Below, piece after piece: positions 17,911-26,714 of a stretch of 64,000 nt of DNA. The stretch comes from a bacterium (GTDB lineage: Bacteria; Planctomycetota; SZUA-567): NCBI GenBank assembly GCA_003245715.1, contig QKCJ01000060.1:186001-250000 (forward strand), in the 5' to 3' direction. The translations under genes were made by a program, and so were the position numbers. Each line of letters begins with the position of its first letter. Position 1 is the stretch's first letter. Under the pieces are notes generated by a model that ran no database searches, was not told the origin of the DNA, and worked only from the letters and a program-made list of their open reading frames with translations.

Positions 17911-18183
17911 ATGAGTGAAGATAAAAATACTTGCTGTGGTTGCGGTTGCTCAAGTCATGACGAGGGTTCCTGCTGCGGCGGTGATTCTGCTCCGGCACAA
18001 CCACAGGGACAGAAACTGGCGGTGAAGCGTCAGGGGATTATCAGCGAGTTCTGGGGCTTTATGAAAGAGAACAAGGCTTACTGGATGGCGCCGATTATTA
18101 TTGTTTCTCTTTTGCTGGTTGGTCTGCTGGTTCTGGCGACGATTTCTCCGGCTGCTGCGACCTTTATTTATACAACCTTCTAG
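17911..18183 (+). CDS. DUF5989-like small membrane protein with Cys-rich N-terminus
   Basis: 90 aa. Residues 45-90 match the DUF5989 pattern: EFWGFMKENKAYWMAPIIIV, a hydrophobic helix and a terminal FIYTTF. This small protein commonly accompanies NodU-type carbamoyltransferases, and its function is unknown. Here it has a roughly 30-residue extension with six Cys (8, 9, 11, 13, 21, 22) and a His (16), a pattern that could bind metal. The extension is not something I know from typical members, which are about 50 aa. It lies 56 nt after the carbamoyltransferase gene. Confidence 0.8.
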   Translation: MSEDKNTCCGCGCSSHDEGSCCGGDSAPAQPQGQKLAVKRQGIISEFWGFMKENKAYWMAPIIIVSLLLVGLLVLATISPAAATFIYTTF

Positions 18184-18220
18184 GCTTTTTTCCGCCCTGA
18201 AAAAATGAGGATTATTTTTT

Positions 18221-18643
18221 ATGTCGATGGTTGAAATTAACTGGAGTCCGGACAAGAAGGCGTTGCGTGGTTTTGGCTGGGCGATGCTGATCGGATTTGG
18301 AATTATCGGTCTGGCGAAGTTCGCCGGTTGGCCGATAGCCAGAAACCTTAATTATGCTTATGTCTGCTGGGGGATTGCGCTGGTGGCGGGCGTATCGGGA
18401 TTGCTTGGCTCAAAGGTGGCGTTGCCGTTTTACTATGTCTGGATGGCAATTGGCTGGGTGATGGGGAACATCATGACCCGCGTTATTTTTGCGATCTTTT
18501 ATTATCTGCTGATTACGCCGATGGGATTTTTCATGCGTCTCTGCGGCCGTGACAAGCTGGTTCTGAAAAAGCCCGAAGGTGAGACTTACTGGCGTGAGCA
18601 TCGCCCGTATGATGAGAACCGCGATTATCAGCGCCAGTTCTGA
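18221..18643 (+). CDS. SxtJ-like membrane protein
   Basis: 140 aa with three to four hydrophobic helices (about 18-35, 48-65, 68-90, 92-110) and a charged C-terminus with SYWREH-like TYWREHRPYDENRDYQRQF. This matches the SxtJ-type family named after a gene of the saxitoxin cluster, regularly found next to NodU-type carbamoyltransferases and DUF5989. Molecular role unknown. Last gene of the trio, followed by a strong terminator. Confidence 0.82.
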   Translation: MSMVEINWSPDKKALRGFGWAMLIGFGIIGLAKFAGWPIARNLNYAYVCWGIALVAGVSGLLGSKVALPFYYVWMAIGWVMGNIMTRVIFAIFYYLLITPMGFFMRLCGRDKLVLKKPEGETYWREHRPYDENRDYQRQF

Positions 18644-18683
18644 GATTTATATTTCATTCAGGCGTTTCAACATTTAATTATAA

Positions 18684-18719
18684 AACCCGCAGATCATTAT
18701 TGGTCTGCGGGTTCTTTTT
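18684..18719 (+). terminator. intrinsic terminator of the carbamoyltransferase cluster
   Basis: A perfect 10-bp stem (AACCCGCAGA with TCTGCGGGTT) with a 10-nt loop, followed by CTTTTTG. Confidence 0.88.
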
Positions 18720-18751
18720 GTCGTATCTGATATTTGGTGATTGTTGCTTTA

Positions 18752-19990
18752 TCAGGGAATGCGCAGCTTCATGCCAACCTGGAGGCTGTTGGGTGATGAA
18801 AGGGTGTCTTTATTGGCAACAAAGATGTCATTCCAGCGGCCTGAGTTCTTGTATACTTTTCTGGCGATGCCTGAAAGGGTGTCGCCGGATTGGACGGTAT
18901 AGGTGCTTTGTGCGCTGGCGTTTTCTTCACCGGTAGTTGCTTGAGCCAGTGGCGGAATAATTAGACGCAGTCCTTCAGCAAAACCGTCTTTCTGTAAAAT
19001 CGGGTTTGCCTTGCGGATTAGGTTGATGTAGTCGCGCTCAGAGCTGCCGTAATAACGCACCGCCAGAGACGGGAGCGAATCACTCTTGCAGATAGTGTGG
19101 ATAATAATCTGCTGGCGCTCTCCTTCTGTCGGGATTTTCAGTTTCATGCCGATAGCAAGCTGGTCGGGGCTAACCATCAGGTCGCGGTTATTCTCGAAAA
19201 TTTCTCGCGCCTTACTGCGGTCGCCGAAAATTTCCTCGGCAATGGCATTGAGTGTGTCTCCGGCCTTGACGGTATAAACCTTGCTGTAGCTGCCGTCCCG
19301 GATGGTCTGGCGCATGGCAAGTTCTGGGTCGTTGTCGGGTTCTGAGGTGGTATCGTTCTCGGGGAGTGCGGCGCGAGGGGTTGTTGCCGGGTGTGCTTCT
19401 GGTGTCACTGGCCGCGCAGCCTGAGCAGTATCAGCCGATGGGACTGCCGGTTGTGGCAGTGAGGCATAGTCAGGAAGAGGTGTCAGTGCGTCGTCAATAG
19501 GCTTGAGCGGTTTGTCCTGATTGCTGCGCCCGCCGATTGTTGCGCCTGCAGTTTCCGGTAGTGCGCCGGGAATATTTACACCTGTTGCCGGTGGCTCAGT
19601 TGGCTCAGGCATTGCCGGGGCTGGCTCTGGCTGAAGGTCACGCACGGGGGTGCTGCTGATATGCAGGACAGGACGCCCTGAATCAGGTGCAGCTCCATGC
19701 GCTGCTGTAGGCAGGCGGAAGTTACTGGCAGCGCTGTTATCGTCAAAACTCGCACTGCTGCGCAGGGGTGCGGTTGAATCCTGTTCCTGATTATGGTTAC
19801 TCAGTGCATATGACGGGCTGCTCTCTGGCTGGTCGGAAGAAGACCTGTCCTGATTCATCTTCACCTTCCAGCCCGCATAAATAAATACGCCAATCAGAAT
19901 ACAGGCAACCATAGCAAGGTGTCTGGCGCTGCTGTGCACCTTGACCTTGCCCGCTACATCCTTACGTTCAGCCTTTTCTTTTTCTGTCAT
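18752..19990 (-). CDS. LysM-repeat membrane-anchored protein
   Basis: About 412 aa from the ATG at 19990, which is preceded by a strong GGGGGAGG. A single hydrophobic segment near residues 24-43 anchors it, then a long Pro/Ala-rich low-complexity linker leads to three C-terminal LysM modules: YTVKAGDTLNAIAEEIFGD, a more divergent IIHTICKSDSLPSLAVRYYG, and YTVQSGDTLSGIARKVYKN. LysM binds N-acetylglucosamine chains of peptidoglycan, so the protein probably links the inner membrane to the cell wall. It starts right after the stop of the SprT-like gene. Confidence 0.85.
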   Translation of the reverse strand: MTEKEKAERKDVAGKVKVHSSARHLAMVACILIGVFIYAGWKVKMNQDRSSSDQPESSPSYALSNHNQEQDSTAPLRSSASFDDNSAASNFRLPTAAHGAAPDSGRPVLHISSTPVRDLQPEPAPAMPEPTEPPATGVNIPGALPETAGATIGGRSNQDKPLKPIDDALTPLPDYASLPQPAVPSADTAQAARPVTPEAHPATTPRAALPENDTTSEPDNDPELAMRQTIRDGSYSKVYTVKAGDTLNAIAEEIFGDRSKAREIFENNRDLMVSPDQLAIGMKLKIPTEGERQQIIIHTICKSDSLPSLAVRYYGSSERDYINLIRKANPILQKDGFAEGLRLIIPPLAQATTGEENASAQSTYTVQSGDTLSGIARKVYKNSGRWNDIFVANKDTLSSPNSLQVGMKLRIP

Positions 19991-19991
19991 C

Positions 19992-20681
19992 TCAGGAACC
20001 TCCCCCCCATTTCTTCTTCTCAAACTTGAGAGCATCCTCATAATACGGATAAGTCTGCTCCATCAGCCTGAAGGTCTTGCCGTGAATGTCACGCTTGCCG
20101 TCAGGCCGCTCTCCGATGCCGAGTATCTCATGCAGCATCTCGTGAAAAATAACAAATTCTATCATGTAGCGCGGAATATCACGCCTGTCCAGGCGCTGAC
20201 TGATCGAGATCATGTTGCGCACCGGGTCATAACAGCCAAGCCTTATCAGGCTGGCGCGTTTCTTTGAAATCTTCCTGCCCCAGGTGATGCTCGCCTTTGA
20301 GCGCCCCTGCAGGTAGGTTTTGTTGATATTGTCAAATAGTTCCGCCAGATCATAGCACTTGCCGTCTGTGACCAGGTTAACCTTGCGTTCCAAAGGGTCG
20401 ACGATTCTGATCTTGTCGTCATTGCTCTCGATAAAATCACGGATATGCTCGTAATCGTTACGCTTGCCCTTGATCCACCAGACCAGTGCGTGGATAACTT
20501 TTTCCGGAGAGTTGAGAAACATCCGATGCATCCGTATGACCAGGACACGGCCCTCTTTTTTCTGGGAGAGCATGGTGCGGGTGTTGTCGGTAATCATCAG
20601 CAGCAGATTCCTGCCCGACAGTTCCCGCAGACGTTCCTGTAGCCGTATTGGCGTAATCGTTTTTTTCACAGCTGAAATCAT
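19992..20681 (-). CDS. SprT-like zinc metalloprotease domain protein
   Basis: About 229 aa. The motif FHEMLHEILGIGERPDGKRDIHGKTF contains HExxH and a downstream His in a SprT-like spacing (HxxxHxxxF tail), preceded by ISISQRLDRRDIPRYMIEFV. SprT-like proteins are zinc-dependent proteases or DNA-protein crosslink factors. The precise role is unknown here. The preferred start is ATG at 20681, with AGGTGA just upstream; GTG at 20690 is the alternative. The preferred start lies at the end of the GT87-like gene. Confidence 0.75.
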   Translation of the reverse strand: MISAVKKTITPIRLQERLRELSGRNLLLMITDNTRTMLSQKKEGRVLVIRMHRMFLNSPEKVIHALVWWIKGKRNDYEHIRDFIESNDDKIRIVDPLERKVNLVTDGKCYDLAELFDNINKTYLQGRSKASITWGRKISKKRASLIRLGCYDPVRNMISISQRLDRRDIPRYMIEFVIFHEMLHEILGIGERPDGKRDIHGKTFRLMEQTYPYYEDALKFEKKKWGGGS

Positions 20682-20682
20682 A

Positions 20683-21900
20683 TCAGTCACCTGTAATTTG
20701 CATCCTTAGCTTATTGACTTTGCTCGCGACAAACCTTCCGGCCTGACTGCTGTAGATGATACTTACGCAAAGAATACTGTTAACCAACAAGCTTAGAAAG
20801 GTTATCGGTGTTTTCTGTGCGCTCAGCAGTGGTACATAAAGTAAATATGAAAGCGTATAAAGAATGATATGTTTTGGCTTGCCGTAGTGCATGACCCATA
20901 ATGCGCAGAGGGTGAAAGACGGCAGGCAATAGACCATTATGTGAAGTTCTGTGTGTGGGTGGATCATCATTATGCCGTTAGTCAGTATCAGTAGAAGCCA
21001 TAATGTCCGGTCATTGCGTTTGGGTGTGGTGCATTTTTTGCTGTGCAGATCCAGTACAGAGATGGATAAAAAAATAACGGCAACACACGCATAGGTAACG
21101 AGCTTGTCTTCGAGCGTTGGAAACAGCCAGAGGACGCTTCGGCTGAGGGTGCTGAAAAATTCTGTAAAGCTGTAGTCGGAGGAACTTCGCGAGAGCAGTG
21201 CCTTGAGGTAGTCCGGGTAAAAACCGTCATGCGGGTTAAAAATAAATGAAGTCAGGCAGAGCAGAATAGCTGCCAAGGCAAAAAAGATCAGTAGCTTCCA
21301 CTCTCTGCGCCAGATCAGCAGCGGCAGAAAAACCAGCGGGAACATCTTCAGGGTCGAGCCGACCGCCAGGGCCGATGCCGCTTTAATTTTCCGGTTTGCC
21401 GAGTACCAGTAGGTAAATCCGGTGATGCAGAAAAGTACCAGTGCGTTTGATTGTGCATAAATATAATTGTTCTGGACTGGTTCAAACATCAAGGCAAACA
21501 TCAATGTATAGAAAGGAATGGTGAGGTTTGCCGGCGGGGCAAGTGAATATAATTTTGCCGTCTTGTGCAGAAAGATAAATGAACCGAGAAAACAGAGTGT
21601 CAGCAGTGAATACCAGAGTAAATTTATAGCCCAGTCGGGTAATTCAGAAATCGGGGCAAGAAAGGTCGCCAGAAGCGGCGGGTAACAATAGAGTGATCCC
21701 GGATGCTCGGTATTTATGGGGTCAATGTAGGGGGTATGGTGATGAAAAACCGAGTAAGCCGCAGCAATAAAAATAACACTGTCACCATTTAAGTGGTCGT
21801 TAATTATACCGCCACTGTTCCAGAGACGGTTGTGGGTGAATTGCAGTAAAAAAACGGCAATTACTATTATTGAGATGGCTGTCAGTGTTTTCTTGAGCAT
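20683..21900 (-). CDS. GT87/DUF2029-like polytopic glycosyltransferase
   Basis: 405 aa with about ten hydrophobic helices. GDSVIFIAAAYSVFHHHTPY places the conserved acidic residue of GT-C enzymes in the first extracellular loop. YCYPPLLATFLAPISELP and KMFPLVFLPLLIWRREWK match DUF2029 (GT87) polyprenyl-phosphate-mannose-dependent transferases. The probable role is transfer of a lipid-linked sugar to an envelope glycan. Overlap or abutment with the SprT-like gene suggests an operon with it and the LysM gene. Confidence 0.82.
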   Translation of the reverse strand: MLKKTLTAISIIVIAVFLLQFTHNRLWNSGGIINDHLNGDSVIFIAAAYSVFHHHTPYIDPINTEHPGSLYCYPPLLATFLAPISELPDWAINLLWYSLLTLCFLGSFIFLHKTAKLYSLAPPANLTIPFYTLMFALMFEPVQNNYIYAQSNALVLFCITGFTYWYSANRKIKAASALAVGSTLKMFPLVFLPLLIWRREWKLLIFFALAAILLCLTSFIFNPHDGFYPDYLKALLSRSSSDYSFTEFFSTLSRSVLWLFPTLEDKLVTYACVAVIFLSISVLDLHSKKCTTPKRNDRTLWLLLILTNGIMMIHPHTELHIMVYCLPSFTLCALWVMHYGKPKHIILYTLSYLLYVPLLSAQKTPITFLSLLVNSILCVSIIYSSQAGRFVASKVNKLRMQITGD

Positions 21901-22014
21901 CGTTTCCCTGTATTTTCGGCGCAGATTTATGGCGGATTAGAGGCTACCCCATGCTATTTCTGTAAATATAGCTGTAAGTAGTGGGCATGTCAACTTTTAT
22001 CGGAAGAAATAGCT

Positions 22015-22042
22015 AAAAAAAAGACCAGCCTGAGCTGGTCTT
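22015..22042 (-). terminator. intrinsic terminator after rpsI
   Basis: A 9-bp stem (AAGACCAGC with GCTGGTCTT) and a 4-nt loop. On the minus strand it is followed by an unbroken T run, and on the + strand by TT as well, so it may work both ways. Confidence 0.88.
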
Positions 22043-22105
22043 TTGGATGTTTCTGTAATTCTGCAAATAATCGGTGTCTGCAAAAAAAAAGCGGAACGGT
22101 TTGGT

Positions 22106-22504
22106 TTAACGCTTTGAGAACTGGAAGCTCTTACGTGCGCCTGGCTTACCAGGTTTCTTACGTTCAACCATACGTGAGTCACGTGAAAGGAAGCCGGTGT
22201 CACGCAGGAGTGCTGCCTTATCCGGTACAAGCTTAATCAGTGCACGTCCCAGACCCATCATCAGAGCGCCTGACTGGCCGGTGAGTCCGCCGCCTGAGAT
22301 GTTAGCGAAGATGTCATAAGTTGACTCTGCTTCGATCTTTTTGAGCGGGCCGACTACTGCAGCCTGCTGGCGGGTTGTCGGGAAGTATTCCTTGTAATCA
22401 CGGCCGTTGATGATGATCTTGCCTTCGCCCTTACAGACGCGTACCCGGGCAACTGAACATTTACGACGACCTGTACCCCATTCGTAGCCATTCTTGTCTG
22501 CCAC
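22106..22504 (-). CDS. rpsI: 30S ribosomal protein S9
   Basis: 132 aa. WGTGRRKCSVARVRVCKGEG and a GGGLTGQSGALMMGLGRALI segment are S9 signatures. The C-terminal basic tail ends FQFSKR, the residues that reach the P-site tRNA. It follows rplM by 2 nt, the standard L13-S9 operon. Confidence 0.97.
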   Translation of the reverse strand: MADKNGYEWGTGRRKCSVARVRVCKGEGKIIINGRDYKEYFPTTRQQAAVVGPLKKIEAESTYDIFANISGGGLTGQSGALMMGLGRALIKLVPDKAALLRDTGFLSRDSRMVERKKPGKPGARKSFQFSKR

Positions 22505-22506
22505 GG

Positions 22507-22959
22507 TTATCTCCTCTTCGCTGTTTTAACGGTTAATTCTTTTGGGTCCTGAGCTGAGTGCGGATGCTCGCTTCCTTCATAGATCTTGAGTTTTGTCAGC
22601 ATCTGACGGCCAAGCTTGGTCTTGGGGAGCATGCGCTGTACAGCCTTGCGCAGGATGCGGTCAGGATGGCTGTCAAGAATTTCCTGAGCAGTGCTTTCCT
22701 TGAGGCCGCCGATCCAGCCGGTGTGATAGCGGTAAATCTTGTCGCGCCATTTGGTTCCGGTGAATTTCACCTTCTCGCAGTTGGTTACGACAACGTAGTC
22801 GCCACAATCAACGTGAGAGGTGTAGATTGGCTTGTTCTTTCCCATGAGGATAGTCGCCAGCTCTGTAGCCAGACGGCCAACAACCAGGTCGCTGCCATCT
22901 ACGTGCCACCAGTCAGCCTTGACTTCCTCTTTTTTTGCAAAGGTAGTTTGTCTCATCAT
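22507..22959 (-). CDS. rplM: 50S ribosomal protein L13
   Basis: About 150 aa. WWHVDGSDLVVGRLATELAT, LMGKNKPIYTSHVDCGDYVV and VQRMLPKTKLGRQMLTKLKI are family blocks. The C-terminus is slightly long (HPHSAQDPKEL tail). Two ATG codons (22959, 22956) follow GGAAGAG at 9 and 12 nt, and the first is preferred. Transcribed from the promoter at 23084-23112, giving a leader of about 120 nt that could carry an L13-type autoregulatory site, although none is recognised. Confidence 0.96.
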   Translation of the reverse strand: MMRQTTFAKKEEVKADWWHVDGSDLVVGRLATELATILMGKNKPIYTSHVDCGDYVVVTNCEKVKFTGTKWRDKIYRYHTGWIGGLKESTAQEILDSHPDRILRKAVQRMLPKTKLGRQMLTKLKIYEGSEHPHSAQDPKELTVKTAKRR

Positions 22960-23083
22960 TTTAGGATACTCTTCCAAATAAAAACTATATCGAGATTTAA
23001 AAATTAATCTTCATAAAATTACGGCGCTAACCATAAAACAGCGCAGCCTTACCGTACATCGCAGTACGGCTGGCGGATGGCTA

Positions 23084-23112
23084 AATCTACACGTGGGGCA
23101 TACTCTTGTCAA
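23084..23112 (-). promoter_or_regulatory. promoter of rplM-rpsI
   Basis: On the minus strand TTGACA, 17 nt, TAGATT. The rest of the 342-nt gap between rplM and the Na/Pi cotransporter gene (22960-23301) shows inverted stretches around CCGTAC/GTACGG at 23051-23068 and a weak + strand TTGACG near 23170, but no gene. Confidence 0.65.
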
Positions 23113-23301
23113 CAGTCAATTAACAATTTTTTCCAAATTTTACCCATATTTGCTAAATTCCGGTTAAAGTTGACGATTTTCCCCCACTTTATTAAAGAAG
23201 CCACTTCCATATTGGCGCAAAATCCTTACCCTAACATTTCACAAACGTTACACTAATAATCGTAATTTTGCAATGTTTAAAATAAATACGAAAGGTTTTT
23301 T

Positions 23302-25791
23302 ATGGGTTCGTCTGATGTCAAGTTTGGTTACGGGGCTGGCCGGGGTTGGTGGTCTGTGTGTATTCTGGCTGCGCTGGTTCTTTTTGTCGGCGGTTGTGAC
23401 GAGAAGGAGGATGCCCGTCCTGACAAGATTGTTCTGCGTGGTGAGTCATGCCGTTATGCGGCGCTGGATGTTCCACAGAAGATCCAGCTGAATGTCTTTG
23501 CCGAGACTGTCAAGACTGCTCTTGGCGGCTCCAAGGAAATTCTGGCTGCCGGGGTTAATGTCAGCTATAGCATTGTCGAGGCACCTGCGGGCAGTACCGC
23601 CTCACTTACCCAGGATGAGCCGAAGACCGATGCCGGCGGGTACAACTTTGCCTGGTTGGCTAATGTCAACAAGCCCGGCGTATACCGCGTGCGGATTGCC
23701 CTTAAGGATTATCCGGGTGTAAAGCCGGCTATAGTTACATATTATGGCGGCATCTCAATTGAGGGCAGCGGACAGGATGGTCTGGTCAAGTCTTCTCTGG
23801 ACAAGCCGATTATCGTTCACGCCGAGTCTGCGCCGGGGGTTCCGCTCAAAGGCGTCGAGCTTTCATTTGACCTGCGCCATGCTCCTTCCGGTACCCGTAT
23901 CCTTCAGAGCAAGGGGGTTACCGGTGAGGACGGTACGGCCAAGCTTGAGGTGAAACTCGGCAAGAAGCAGGGCGGGGGCGTGATCGGTTTGCGGGTTATG
24001 AGCGAGCCGTGGAGCAGTGTGAAGAACCTGCCTGACCTGCGGGCAGACTTTTTTGTGATTGACGGCTGGGGACTGGCGCTTGGAATCTTCGGCGGTCTGG
24101 CGATCTTTATTTTTGGTATGAGGCAGATGAGTGAGGGGTTGTCGCTGATTGCCGGTGACAAGCTGCGTTCTCTTCTGCATTTTCTGACCCGTAACCGTTT
24201 TGCTGCGGTTGGTATGGGGGCGGTGATTACCGGTTTCATCCAGAGTTCATCAGCCTGCAGTGTGATGGTTATCGGTTTTGTCAACGCCGGGCTGATGCGC
24301 CTTGAGCAGGCTATCGGCGTGATTATGGGTGCAAATATCGGTACTACCGTTACCGCGCAGATGCTCTCGTTCAAACTGAGCCAGCTCGCATTGCCGGCGA
24401 TTGCCATTGGTGTTATCATACTGCTTCTGGCTAAGCGCAGTGGGCTGCGTTTCTTTGCGCAGATTCTTATTGGTTTTGGCCTGCTCTTCCTTGGTATGCA
24501 GATGATGTCTGCCCCGTTGAAGGAACTTAAGGGTTCGGCTACGATTCACGGCTTCTTTGAAGGACTTTCCTGTGCGCCGCAGCCGGGTAACTGGGTTGTG
24601 TCGCTGCTGCCGTTTGTCAAGGCGATTGCGGCGGGTACTCTGGTTACGGTTATTGTGCAGAGTTCAAGCGCGGCTATCGGCCTGCTGCTGACTCTGGCCG
24701 GAGCAGGTTTACTGGATGTTTACACTGCATTTGCGATTCTGCTTGGTGATAATATTGGTACGACGATCACTGCAGTCCTGGCCTCCATCGGTTCATCAAA
24801 GACAGCTAAGCGTACCGCCTGCGCGCACGTCACCTTTAATGTTGTCGGTACGATTGTGATGATAATCCTGATGTATGTGCCGTGGAACGGTCATCCGGTA
24901 TTTATGGAGCTTATTAATAAAATGACACCGGGTGATGCCTTCAATAATATAAATCTTCCGAGATTTCTGGCTAACGCCCATACGGCCTTTAATATTTCCT
25001 GTACGGCGGTCTTTATCTGGTTTGTCGGGCCGCTTGCCTGGTTTACCAGGAAGGTTGTGCCGGGTGAGGACGAGCTGACTGAAGAAGGTACCATGCGCGG
25101 GGTGCTTGATTCGCATCTGTTGGCTACACCGGCGCTGGCTATTGTTCAGGCCTGGCGCGAGGTTGGGGTTATGCTCAAGCTTGGCCGTGACTCGATCACT
25201 GTCGGTGGCAGGGCGATCTTTGACACTTCGGTGGATTTTCAGAGCGTTACCGATCAGGTCAAGGAGCTGGAGCAGAATGTTGACAAGATGCAGTCGGCGA
25301 TTACTGACTACGTGACCAACATCTCGCAGGAAGTGCTTACCAAAGAGCAGAGTGTGGTTCTGCCGAGGCTGCTGCATTCTGTCAATGACGCGGAACGGGT
25401 GGGTGACCATTCAATGCACCTGCTGCGTCTGGCCAAGCGTGTGCGCAAACGTGATTTGTCGTTTACTGAAGAAGCGAAGACCGAGATCAACACCCTGCAT
25501 ACCTCATTGCAGATACTCTTTGACTGCTGCGACAGGATTCTCGGTTCAGACCAGAAGCTGCCTGACGCGGAGTTGGAGGTTTTGGTTCGCAAGGCGATGG
25601 GGGAAGCGAAAAATCTCAAGCGTCTTGCCGGTGATTTCCGCAAGAATCATGTGGATCGTCACGAGAGCGAGGGTTGTGAAATTCGTTCGGGGGTTATCTT
25701 CCTTGAGTCTATTCAGAATATCACCCGTGTTGGCGGACACCTGATGAATATTATTCAGGCTGCTGTTGATGAGAAATTTTTCCGCAAATAA
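23302..25791 (+). CDS. Na/Pi cotransporter family protein with Ig-like lipoprotein N-terminus and PhoU-like tail
   Basis: 829 aa. The first 32 residues form a signal with lipobox-like LFVGGC (Cys 32). Residues about 40-250 hold two beta-rich Ig-like (Big-type) stretches. From about 253 the NptA-type transporter core follows with its duplicated QSSSA motifs (FIQSSSACSVMVIG and VIVQSSSAAIGLLL) and ANIGTT/DNIGTT repeats. The C-terminal 200 aa are PhoU-like helices (VLPRLLHSVNDAERVGDHS). It predicts sodium-driven phosphate movement. The N-terminal extension is unusual. ATG start with GAAAGG upstream. Confidence 0.9.
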   Translation: MGSSDVKFGYGAGRGWWSVCILAALVLFVGGCDEKEDARPDKIVLRGESCRYAALDVPQKIQLNVFAETVKTALGGSKEILAAGVNVSYSIVEAPAGSTASLTQDEPKTDAGGYNFAWLANVNKPGVYRVRIALKDYPGVKPAIVTYYGGISIEGSGQDGLVKSSLDKPIIVHAESAPGVPLKGVELSFDLRHAPSGTRILQSKGVTGEDGTAKLEVKLGKKQGGGVIGLRVMSEPWSSVKNLPDLRADFFVIDGWGLALGIFGGLAIFIFGMRQMSEGLSLIAGDKLRSLLHFLTRNRFAAVGMGAVITGFIQSSSACSVMVIGFVNAGLMRLEQAIGVIMGANIGTTVTAQMLSFKLSQLALPAIAIGVIILLLAKRSGLRFFAQILIGFGLLFLGMQMMSAPLKELKGSATIHGFFEGLSCAPQPGNWVVSLLPFVKAIAAGTLVTVIVQSSSAAIGLLLTLAGAGLLDVYTAFAILLGDNIGTTITAVLASIGSSKTAKRTACAHVTFNVVGTIVMIILMYVPWNGHPVFMELINKMTPGDAFNNINLPRFLANAHTAFNISCTAVFIWFVGPLAWFTRKVVPGEDELTEEGTMRGVLDSHLLATPALAIVQAWREVGVMLKLGRDSITVGGRAIFDTSVDFQSVTDQVKELEQNVDKMQSAITDYVTNISQEVLTKEQSVVLPRLLHSVNDAERVGDHSMHLLRLAKRVRKRDLSFTEEAKTEINTLHTSLQILFDCCDRILGSDQKLPDAELEVLVRKAMGEAKNLKRLAGDFRKNHVDRHESEGCEIRSGVIFLESIQNITRVGGHLMNIIQAAVDEKFFRK

Positions 25792-25886
25792 GAAATAAAA
25801 GAGGTAAGTTAAAACCGGCTGGGGGTTTTTCCCTGACCGGAAAAGTTATATCCAAAAAATATCCGTAATTTCCCTTCCGGGTATTT

Positions 25887-25922
25887 CCGCCCCAAGTCTT
25901 CGGACGCGGGGTGGTTTTTTTT
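25887..25922 (+). terminator. intrinsic terminator after the Na/Pi cotransporter gene
   Basis: CCGCCCC pairs with GGGGTGG around an inner AGTC/GAC stem capped by a TTCG-type loop, followed by eight T. Confidence 0.8.
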
Positions 25923-26044
25923 GTCATGGAACTTTGTAATCGGTTGACCTGAAGGGGTGGGGTGAATAAAATAACCTTCCTTGCTGTTTTCATGCAAGTG
26001 TTTGCTTTTTTCGGCTTTAGGCTCTTGTTGCCTGAGGAGATTAT

Positions 26045-26656
26045 TTGTCCCAGCTCTATCCGCAGTCTGTACAGACTCTTATTGATGAGTTTAACCGCCT
26101 TCCCGGTATCGGCGCGCGCAGTGCCGAGCGGCTGGCCTTTCACGTGCTGGCATCTTCCAAGGACGAGGCGATGCGTCTGGCTCTGGCTATCCGTGACGTC
26201 AAGAAAGTAATCAAGGCCTGCAGCCGTTGTTTTAATGCGGCAGAGGGCGAGCTTTGCCATATTTGCTCTGACCATAAGCGTGAGCGCGGGATAATGTGTA
26301 TCGTTGAGTTGCCGCGTGATATTATTGCGATAGAAAAATGCGGCGGCTTTAGTGGGGTGTATCATGTTTTGCAGGGGGTGCTTGATCCGGTTGCGGGGGT
26401 TGGGCCGGGGCAGCTTCGGGTGGCGGAGCTTTTTTCCAGGCTTGAAAGTGATGAGCCGATCACGGAAATAATTCTCGCCCTTAATCCTACGACTGAGGGG
26501 GATGCTACGGCGAGTTATCTGATTGATGAAATACGAAAGAGTTTTACTGATATTAATGTAACCAAGCTTGCGCGTGGTCTGGCTTCGGGGACTGATCTAG
26601 AATCGACTGCGCCGAGTTCCTTGCAGTACGCGATACAGGGGCGTCAGGGCGTTTGA
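26045..26656 (+). CDS. recR: recombination mediator RecR
   Basis: 203 aa DNA-binding protein that with RecO/RecF loads RecA at gaps. The N-terminal HhH segment is LIDEFNRLPGIGARSAERLA. The zinc finger is CSRCFNAAEGELCHIC, followed by the TOPRIM domain (CIVELPRDIIAIEKCGGFSG) and the C-terminal LARGLASGTDLE Walker-B-like region. TTG start with GAGGAG 5-10 nt upstream and the expected family N-terminus. Confidence 0.96.
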   Translation: MSQLYPQSVQTLIDEFNRLPGIGARSAERLAFHVLASSKDEAMRLALAIRDVKKVIKACSRCFNAAEGELCHICSDHKRERGIMCIVELPRDIIAIEKCGGFSGVYHVLQGVLDPVAGVGPGQLRVAELFSRLESDEPITEIILALNPTTEGDATASYLIDEIRKSFTDINVTKLARGLASGTDLESTAPSSLQYAIQGRQGV

Positions 26657-26679
26657 TTTGTTATTGATTTGTATATAAT
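26653..26679 (+). promoter_or_regulatory. possible promoter for purD
   Basis: TTGATT, a short 15-nt spacer and a perfect TATAAT, overlapping the recR stop codon and 36 nt before purD. Confidence 0.4.
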
Positions 26680-26714
26680 GTATTTTACTGTTTTTAGAAT
26701 AAAGAGGAAAAAAG

